Below, in pieces: positions 6,493 through 10,981 of a stretch of DNA of 10,981 nt (its first letter is position 1; every line of letters begins with the position of its first letter). The position numbers and the translations under genes were made by a program. Below the pieces are notes generated by a model, which did no database searches, was not told where the DNA came from, and worked only from the letters and a program-made list of their open reading frames with translations. The stretch lies in assembly GCA_945637645.1 (NCBI GenBank), contig CALZDK010000052.1, positions 1 through 10,981 of the forward strand, read 5' to 3'. The DNA comes from an uncultured Prevotella sp. Its GTDB lineage: Bacteria > Bacteroidota > Bacteroidia > Bacteroidales > Bacteroidaceae.

Positions 6493-7767
6493 ATGAGAGT
6501 ACTTATAGTCAATACGAGTGAAAAGACAGGAGGCGCAGCTGTTGCCGCCAACAGACTTTTGGATGCGCTGAACAACAACGGCGTGAAAGCGAAGATGCTT
6601 GTCCGCGACAAGGTCTCGGACGATATCACTGTAGTGGGGCTGCCCCAGACACTATGGCGGCAGTGGGCTTTCCTTTGGGAGCGTCTCATAGTGTTCTTCC
6701 ACACCCATTTCAGCAAAAACCACCTCTTCGAGATAGACATTGCCAACGCCGGCGCGGACATCACCCGACTGCGGGAGTTCCGCGAGGCAGATATCATACA
6801 CCTGCACTGGATAAACCAGGGAATGCTCTCGCTGAAAGGCATAAGGAAGATTCTTGACTCCAACAAGGCTGTGGTATGGACCATGCACGACATCTGGCCC
6901 GCATCGTCCATTTGCCACTACTCGCGAGGCTGCAACTATTTCAAGTCGCATTGCCACAACTGCCAGTTGCTGCCAGGCGGCGGATTCGACAACGATATTG
7001 CGGCAAAGGTGTGGAACGCGAAGAAACGCATGCTCGCCAACCGCAACATCATGTTTGTGGCTTGCAGCAAATGGCTTGAGGGAGAGGCGAAGCGCAGTGC
7101 ACTGCTCGTGGGACAGAACGTGACAAACATCCCCAATCCGATAGACACACGAGTGTTCTGCCCAACCGACAAGCGTGAGGCACGCATGGCGACAGGCTTG
7201 CCGCTTGACAAGCGCGTGATTCTCTTCGTGTCGCAGAAGGTTACCGACAAGCGCAAAGGAATGGAGTTTCTCACCGTAGCCTTGGACCGACTCGTGGCAC
7301 GCAGGCCTGAGACGGTTGATGACACCGTGGTGGCAATACTCGGAGGCCATGCCGAAGACGTTGCCGAGCAACTTCCGCTGTCCACTTTCCCGCTTGGCTA
7401 TGTGAGCGACGAGCGCCGCATTGTCTCGATATACAATTCCGCCGACCTTTTCGTGCTTCCCTCGCTCGAGGACAACCTGCCCAACACCATCATGGAGGCA
7501 ATGGCGTGTGGAGTGCCTTGCGTGGGATTTAAGGTGGGAGGCATACCGGAGATGATAGACCACGGACGCAACGGATATGTAGCGACACCTCGCGATGCCG
7601 ATGACCTGGCGGAGGGCATGGAGTGGTGTCTTGACCCGTCGCGCCATGAAGAACTGTCGAGAGAGGCGGTGAGAAAGGTGAGCATGAAGTATTCGCAACA
7701 CAGCGTGGCAATGAGATATATCGAGGTGTATAACCAAGCCATAGCTTTCAAGAGATACAGGATATGA
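6493..7767 (+). CDS. family 4 (GT-B fold) glycosyltransferase
   Basis: The protein has 424 residues and probably transfers a sugar from a nucleotide donor to a lipid-linked or surface glycan at the cytoplasmic face of the inner membrane. The N-terminus MRVLIVNTSEKTGGAAVAANRL is the first Rossmann strand and glycine-rich loop; then IIHLHW, WTMHDIWP and a cysteine-containing CHYSRGC...CHNC block seen in many exopolysaccharide GT4 enzymes of the WcaC type. The C-terminal domain has RVILFVSQKVTDKRKG, LPSLEDNLPNTIMEAMACG (326-340), VGGIPEMI and GRNGY. In the usual E-x7-E pair the first position is D327 and the second E335. The ATG at 6493 is chosen because the frame upstream crosses the promoter. 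It overlaps the next gene by ATGA, so the two are translationally coupled. Donor and acceptor cannot be inferred. Confidence 0.9.
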   Translation: MRVLIVNTSEKTGGAAVAANRLLDALNNNGVKAKMLVRDKVSDDITVVGLPQTLWRQWAFLWERLIVFFHTHFSKNHLFEIDIANAGADITRLREFREADIIHLHWINQGMLSLKGIRKILDSNKAVVWTMHDIWPASSICHYSRGCNYFKSHCHNCQLLPGGGFDNDIAAKVWNAKKRMLANRNIMFVACSKWLEGEAKRSALLVGQNVTNIPNPIDTRVFCPTDKREARMATGLPLDKRVILFVSQKVTDKRKGMEFLTVALDRLVARRPETVDDTVVAILGGHAEDVAEQLPLSTFPLGYVSDERRIVSIYNSADLFVLPSLEDNLPNTIMEAMACGVPCVGFKVGGIPEMIDHGRNGYVATPRDADDLAEGMEWCLDPSRHEELSREAVRKVSMKYSQHSVAMRYIEVYNQAIAFKRYRI

Positions 7768-8549
7768 CGAAATTCTCAATAATAACGATAACATACAACG
7801 CGGAGGCTTTCCTGCCGAGAACAGTGGAGAGCGTGCTTTCACAGCACTATCGCGACATAGAGCATATCATCATCGACGGAGCGTCAACCGACTCCACGCT
7901 CTCTGTGGCGCAAGACTATATGCAACGGTCATACGCAGCACAGAACGGACACGAGGTGAGGATAGTGAGCGAGCCGGACAACGGACTCTACGATGCCATG
8001 AACAAGGGACTGCGACAAGCATCGGGCGACTACATCTGTTTCCTCAACGCCGGCGACTTCTTCCCCAATGCTAATGTTTTGGACACCATAGTCTCGAGAA
8101 GTCTGACAGGAAAGAGCCGGCAACAGCTGCCGGCGGTGATCTATGGCGATACGGACATTGTTGACAACGACGGAAACTTTCTGCGCCACCGTCGCCTTGC
8201 GCCGCCAAGGAATCTCACGTGGCGCTCGTTCCGCAAGGGAATGCTTGTCTGCCATCAGGCTTTTTATGCCCGCCTCGACATTGCCCGCACCGTTCCTTAC
8301 GACACACGCTACCGCTATTCTGCCGACGTGGATTGGTGCATAAGGGTGATGAAGGAGGCTGAAAGAATGGGGGCGGGGCTCGCTTATGTAGATTCCGTGG
8401 TGGTGAACTACACCCAGGAGGGACAGACCACCAAGCACCATCGGGACTCGTTGAAGGAACGCTACAGGGTGATGCAATGTCATTACGGCGCTTTCACCAC
8501 GGCACTGATGCACGCATGGTTTGCCGTGAGGGCAGTGGTAAAGAAATGA
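7764..8549 (+). CDS. family 2 (GT-A fold) glycosyltransferase
   Basis: The protein has 261 residues, of the WcaA/WfgS-like GT2 type, inverting and nucleotide-sugar dependent. The N-terminus FSIITITYNAEAFLPRTVESV is followed by IIIDGASTDST (D39), SEPDNGLYDAMNKG (70-82) and GDYICFLNAGD (88-98). The last of these, ending in D98, occupies the metal-binding DxD position. CHQAFYAR (163-170) and SADVDW (186-191) mark the acceptor side and the catalytic-base region. No transmembrane segments are evident. The start ATG overlaps the stop of the GT4 gene by four bases (ATGA). The two enzymes probably add consecutive sugars to the same glycan. The stop codon is followed at once by a strong terminator, so the operon has only these two genes, without a flippase, polymerase or initiating transferase alongside. 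Confidence 0.9.
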   Translation: MTKFSIITITYNAEAFLPRTVESVLSQHYRDIEHIIIDGASTDSTLSVAQDYMQRSYAAQNGHEVRIVSEPDNGLYDAMNKGLRQASGDYICFLNAGDFFPNANVLDTIVSRSLTGKSRQQLPAVIYGDTDIVDNDGNFLRHRRLAPPRNLTWRSFRKGMLVCHQAFYARLDIARTVPYDTRYRYSADVDWCIRVMKEAERMGAGLAYVDSVVVNYTQEGQTTKHHRDSLKERYRVMQCHYGAFTTALMHAWFAVRAVVKK

Positions 8550-8580
8550 AAAAAGGGATGTTGTCTCAACATCCCTTTTT
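8550..8580. terminator. bidirectional intrinsic terminator
   Basis: A perfect 14-bp stem, AAAAAGGGATGTTG (8550-8563) and CAACATCCCTTTTT (8567-8580), encloses the 3-nt loop TCT. The GC-rich core with A's on the left and T's on the right gives a U-tract in either direction: five T's on the plus strand and six on the minus strand. It begins one base after the GT2 stop codon. It can also end the minus-strand transcript starting near 8694. Confidence 0.9.
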
Positions 8581-8694
8581 CAACCTTAAAAAAACTAACT
8601 CACTACATTATCCTACATATACCTAATTACCTAATAAAAAGTACTACCTATTTGTTTTTCTTCAATTACCAAAAAACCAACATTTTTCTTTTTT
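8550..8694 (-). ncRNA. candidate small noncoding RNA (~145 nt)
   Basis: A well-formed minus-strand promoter (8730..8700) should initiate near 8694, and the bidirectional terminator at 8580..8550 would end the transcript. No ORF of gene size lies between; the only start-like codon early on gives the 5-codon peptide MLVFW and a stop (8683..8666). The body is AT-rich with repeated GGTAATT/GGTAGT/GGTAATT blocks. I recognise no known RNA family. The ends are inferred from promoter and terminator only. It may instead be a leftover promoter of a lost gene. Confidence 0.4.
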
Positions 8695-8699
8695 CAGTG

Positions 8700-8730
8700 C
8701 AAAGGTAAGATGTTTTTCGTTGCCATGCAA
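8700..8730 (-). promoter_or_regulatory. minus-strand promoter without a downstream gene
   Basis: On the minus strand TTG (8730..8728), a 20-bp spacer and TACCTTTG (8707..8700), followed by CA, match the Bacteroidota consensus. Nothing coding follows before the terminator at 8580..8550, which is the basis for the small RNA call. Confidence 0.55.
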
Positions 8731-8762
8731 TTTTTTATGAAAAAAAACTATCTTGTTGTTGC

Positions 8763-8774
8763 GCAAACGTTTGC
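8763..8774. promoter_or_regulatory. LacI/GalR-type operator palindrome, distal
   Basis: GCAAACGTTTGC is a perfect 12-bp palindrome with a central CG, the form bound by LacI-family regulators (it contains the PurR-type core CAAACGTTTG). It lies about 256 bp upstream of the amylase start and 166 bp (centre to centre) from a second LacI-like palindrome. No regulator gene is in the window. Confidence 0.5.
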
Positions 8775-8827
8775 ATCGGGTTGGTTATTATCTGTAGGTT
8801 CGACAAACCACGATTGTAGGTATCCAT

Positions 8828-8911
8828 AATTAAACGTACATGTCCCAATTGTAGGGGCGGACCCATGTGTCCGCCCAATGTCGGAACGACATAATTCTGC
8901 GGATTTTGCCA
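8828..8911. repeat. 84-bp two-hairpin intergenic repeat, copy A
   Basis: The element contains GGGCGGAC (8855-8862) / GTCCGCCC (8869-8876), an 8-bp stem with a 6-nt loop, then ATGTCG (8878-8883) / CGACAT (8887-8892), a 6-bp stem with a 3-nt loop. Copy B lies after the amylase in the same orientation, with the same length and about 7 mismatches in 84 positions. The hairpins resemble REP-type dispersed repeats seen in Bacteroidota genomes. It is flanked by ACCACGA (8807-8813) and its complement TCGTGGT (8913-8919). Confidence 0.85.
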
Positions 8912-8927
8912 GTCGTGGTGGTTTTAA

Positions 8928-8941
8928 TGCAATCGATTGCA
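8928..8941. promoter_or_regulatory. LacI/GalR-type operator palindrome, proximal
   Basis: TGCAATCGATTGCA is a perfect 14-bp palindrome with a central CG, similar in design to the distal one at 8763-8774 (half-site GCAATC versus GCAAAC). It lies about 55 bp upstream of the amylase -7 element, a position suited to control of that promoter. Confidence 0.5.
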
Positions 8942-8996
8942 CAACCATAATGCGTTAATTGTGAGTGAAAAGGAGGTGGGGATGATGAGGACTGTG

Positions 8997-9004
8997 TATC
9001 TTTG
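8997..9004 (+). promoter_or_regulatory. amylase promoter -7 element
   Basis: TATCTTTG followed by C matches the -7 consensus and would start transcription near 9010, about 20 nt before the amylase ATG. The region 19-21 bp upstream is purine-rich (GGAGGTGGGG) without a TTTG, so the -33 element is poor. That suggests dependence on an activator, consistent with a regulated starch gene and the nearby palindromes. Confidence 0.6.
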
Positions 9005-9030
9005 CAGCAGTAATTAAAGACCGAAAAGAA

Positions 9031-10815
9031 ATGAGAAAGATTTACGCTACATTTATCACATTGCTCACAGTGCTGCAAGTGTCGGCACAGGGTTGGCCGG
9101 CAGACTATAAGGGAGTCATGCTGCAAGGCTTTGCATGGGACTCTTACAGCGAGTCGCAGTGGCCACAATTAGAGAGTCAGGCAGACGAAATCGCCGACTA
9201 TTTTGACCTTATCTGGGTTCCAAACTCCGCATACGCTGGCAGCATGACAATGAACATGGGCTATCACCCCGTTTATTGGTTCAAGCAAGACTGCGCCTTC
9301 GGAACCGAGGATCAGCTGCGGTCGATGATAAAGACCTATAAGGACAAGGGTGTCGGTTTCATTGCCGACATTGTAATAAACCACCGAAACGGCATTGGCG
9401 CTGAAGATTCGTGGGTTGATTTCCCTGCCGAGACCTATAAGGGCGAGACATTCCAGCTCGGTTTGTCAGACATCTGCAAGGACGACGAGTGTGCCTCGAA
9501 AGGCTATAACCCGACAGGAGCCGCCGACACCGGCGAGAAATGGGACGGAGCGCGAGACCTCGACCATACGAGCGACAACGTACAGAAAAACGTCAACGCC
9601 TATCTCGACTTCCTGAAAAACGATGTGGGCTATGAGGGATTCCGCTACGATTTTGTTAAAGGCTACGCACCAAAATACACAGGACTCTACAATGCCACCG
9701 CAAAACCTACCTATTCCGTCGGAGAATATTGGGACGGAAATGTGGCGTTGGTGAAGAATTGGATTAACGGCACAAAGCAGGAAGGCGTAATACAAAGTGC
9801 AGCCTTCGACTTCCCGCTGAAATATTATATCAACGATGCCATAGGCAGCGGGACATGGAGCCGGCTCAACGGCGAGAGCCTTGCCTCCAATAAAAACTAC
9901 AAGCGATACTCGGTGACTTTTGTGGATAACCACGACACATATCGCGACAACAACAAGTGCAAGGCAAACCTTGAGGCTGCCAACGCCTACATCTTGACAA
10001 TGCCAGGCACTCCATGTGTGTTCCTTAACCACTGGACAGCCTACAAGACTGCCATAAAGAAGATGGTTTTCGTGCGCAAGAAAGCGGAAATAGCAAACAC
10101 GAGCGAGATACTCGAAAGCGGACAGAAGGACGCAGGCTACTACGTGAAGGTGAAGGGCGACAAGGGAACTGTGCTCCTCGTGCTTGGCAACGCTCCAAGC
10201 GTGAGCACTACGGGCTTCAAACTCGCCACCGAGGGAAAGATGTACAGCATTTATGTTGATAACGCATTGGACATCAGCGGTATTGAGGACATAAAGTCCG
10301 AGGAGGAAACATTCAAGATGCCAGACTGCTGCACTCCGGAGGAAGGCAAGATGTATGCTTTCTTTGAAGTACCCTCATCCTGGGGCAGCAAAGACATATA
10401 CTGCTGGTGCTGGAACGACAAGAAGAATTTTACAGGAGGCAACTGGCCTGGAGTGAAATGCACCAAGGTGGGAACTGCCGACAATGGCAATGCAGTATGG
10501 AAATGGGTCGGTCCAGACTCGTCGGAGGGGACTCCAACGGGAATAATATTCTCTGCCAACGGTTCACCACAGACTGGAGACTACGAATACAAGGAAGGCG
10601 GCTACTACGACTCAATAGGCTATCGTGGAACGTTCACCACAACAGGCATCAGCAAGTTTGAGGCAGCGGCGACAGGCGCTACAAAAGTGTATAGCATCAG
10701 CGGCAAATTGCTCCGCACGTTCGACACTGTGGTTGACAATAGCGAAGCTACCAAAGGCCTTGCTTCAGGCTTATACATAGTTAATGGCAAGAAGCAAGCT
10801 GTAAATAGTAAATAA
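9031..10815 (+). CDS. secreted GH13 alpha-amylase with CBM26-like module and T9SS-type C-terminus
   Basis: The protein has 594 residues and hydrolyses internal alpha-1,4 bonds of starch outside the cell. A signal peptide (1-19, ending VSAQ) precedes a GH13 catalytic domain (~22-400). Conserved regions: I DIVINHR (113-119), II GFRYDFVKG with nucleophile D207, III GEYW with acid/base E232, IV FVDNHD with D302. Region II, AYILTMPGTPCVF and the overall spacing resemble plant-type amylases (GH13_6) more than SusG. Residues ~451-527 carry WNDKKNF, NWPG and IIFSANGSPQT, the pattern of a family 26 starch-binding module. The last ~42 residues (VYSISGKLL...GLYIVNGKK) look like a type A sorting domain of type IX secretion, implying passage across the outer membrane and surface attachment or release. 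It is monocistronic, with a weak -33 promoter and two LacI-like sites upstream. The catalytic domain is rich in cysteine for this class. It lies between two copies of an 84-bp repeat. Confidence is high for the activity, lower for the secretion route. Confidence 0.93.
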   Translation: MRKIYATFITLLTVLQVSAQGWPADYKGVMLQGFAWDSYSESQWPQLESQADEIADYFDLIWVPNSAYAGSMTMNMGYHPVYWFKQDCAFGTEDQLRSMIKTYKDKGVGFIADIVINHRNGIGAEDSWVDFPAETYKGETFQLGLSDICKDDECASKGYNPTGAADTGEKWDGARDLDHTSDNVQKNVNAYLDFLKNDVGYEGFRYDFVKGYAPKYTGLYNATAKPTYSVGEYWDGNVALVKNWINGTKQEGVIQSAAFDFPLKYYINDAIGSGTWSRLNGESLASNKNYKRYSVTFVDNHDTYRDNNKCKANLEAANAYILTMPGTPCVFLNHWTAYKTAIKKMVFVRKKAEIANTSEILESGQKDAGYYVKVKGDKGTVLLVLGNAPSVSTTGFKLATEGKMYSIYVDNALDISGIEDIKSEEETFKMPDCCTPEEGKMYAFFEVPSSWGSKDIYCWCWNDKKNFTGGNWPGVKCTKVGTADNGNAVWKWVGPDSSEGTPTGIIFSANGSPQTGDYEYKEGGYYDSIGYRGTFTTTGISKFEAAATGATKVYSISGKLLRTFDTVVDNSEATKGLASGLYIVNGKKQAVNSK

Positions 10816-10833
10816 CGTACATGTTCCGATTGT
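10814..10833. repeat. partial copy of the 84-bp repeat, 5' part only
   Basis: AACGTACATGTTCCGATTGT matches the 5' end of repeats A and B (nearest to B) but stops before the GGGGCGGAC hairpin. It begins in the amylase stop codon and is followed 10 bases later by full copy B. Confidence 0.6.
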
Positions 10834-10842
10834 CGGTTTCAA

Positions 10843-10926
10843 AATTAAATGTACATGTTCCGGTTGTAGGGGCGGACCCATGTGTCCGCCCAATGTCGGA
10901 ACGACATATTTCCGCTGATTTTGCCA
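10843..10926. repeat. 84-bp two-hairpin intergenic repeat, copy B
   Basis: This is the same orientation and length as copy A (8828-8911). The hairpin core is identical (GGGCGGAC 10870-10877 / GTCCGCCC 10884-10891 and ATGTCG 10893-10898 / CGACAT 10902-10907); differences are confined to the flanks. There is no T-tract after the stems, so it is not an obvious terminator, but it is the only structure found downstream of the amylase. The remaining bases to 10981 are AT-rich and then end in a short GC-richer stretch in which I see no feature. Confidence 0.85.
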
Positions 10927-10981
10927 TTAATTTTTTTAATTCTTTAATCTTTAATTTCGCGCAGCGACTTACGCCGTACCG

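Noticed and set aside
6652..7842. Minus-strand 396-codon ORF antisense to the GT4 gene
   Set aside because: The plus strand carries clear GT4 motifs and a consensus promoter; the antisense frame has no family motifs and spans the GT4/GT2 junction.
8828..10926. Amylase flanked by direct repeats considered as a composite transposon
   Set aside because: The flanks are 84-bp hairpin repeats with no transposase or terminal inverted repeats, and no target-site duplication is visible; REP-like elements fit better.

Overview
The window looks like a chromosomal segment of a member of the Bacteroidota, most likely a Prevotella-type gut or oral anaerobe. The promoters are all of the Bacteroidota -33/-7 kind (TTTG or TTG, 19-21 bp, TAnnTTTG) and 5' leaders are very short. 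The secreted amylase ends in a type IX secretion-like sorting domain, the sensor kinases have the TPR-periplasmic architecture common in this phylum, and the decayed ATPase is of a DUF4143 type abundant there.

Layout. (1) Positions 1-1160 form a graveyard: the start of a truncated minus-strand gene, a possible type I restriction specificity-subunit (HsdS) tail, a plus-strand scrap of an AAA-ATPase-like/PD-(D/E)XK family, and the C-terminal part of a DUF4143 ATPase. Behind the ATPase fragment lies a promoter overlapped by four phased copies of a 14-bp direct repeat. (2) Positions 1230-6371 on the minus strand form a two-gene unit: ribD (riboflavin biosynthesis) followed after 3 nt by a very large ORF of 1395 codons. 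That ORF encodes two complete paralogous TPR-histidine kinases joined head to tail in one reading frame. (3) Positions 6382-6462 hold a compact divergent promoter pair. (4) Positions 6493-8549 on the plus strand hold two translationally coupled glycosyltransferases (GT4 then GT2) ending in a bidirectional terminator. (5) Positions 8550-9030 form a busy intergenic region: a minus-strand promoter that appears to drive only a ~145-nt noncoding RNA, two perfect LacI-type palindromes, and a copy of an 84-bp two-hairpin repeat. (6) Positions 9031-10815 encode a secreted plant-like GH13 alpha-amylase with a CBM26-like starch-binding module. It is followed by a second direct copy of the 84-bp repeat.

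The most unusual item is the tandem kinase. The two halves are 697 and 698 residues, each with its own signal sequence, periplasmic TPR region, coiled coil, transmembrane helix and HisKA domain. The first half keeps the phosphoacceptor histidine but has lost the N, G1 and G2 boxes of the ATP-binding domain. The second half is canonical. This reads as a covalently linked kinase plus acceptor pair, or as a very recent fusion of tandem paralogues. No response regulator is encoded in the window.

The regions appear functionally independent: vitamin biosynthesis plus sensing, surface-glycan assembly, and starch utilisation. All family assignments come from reading motifs, without database searches.
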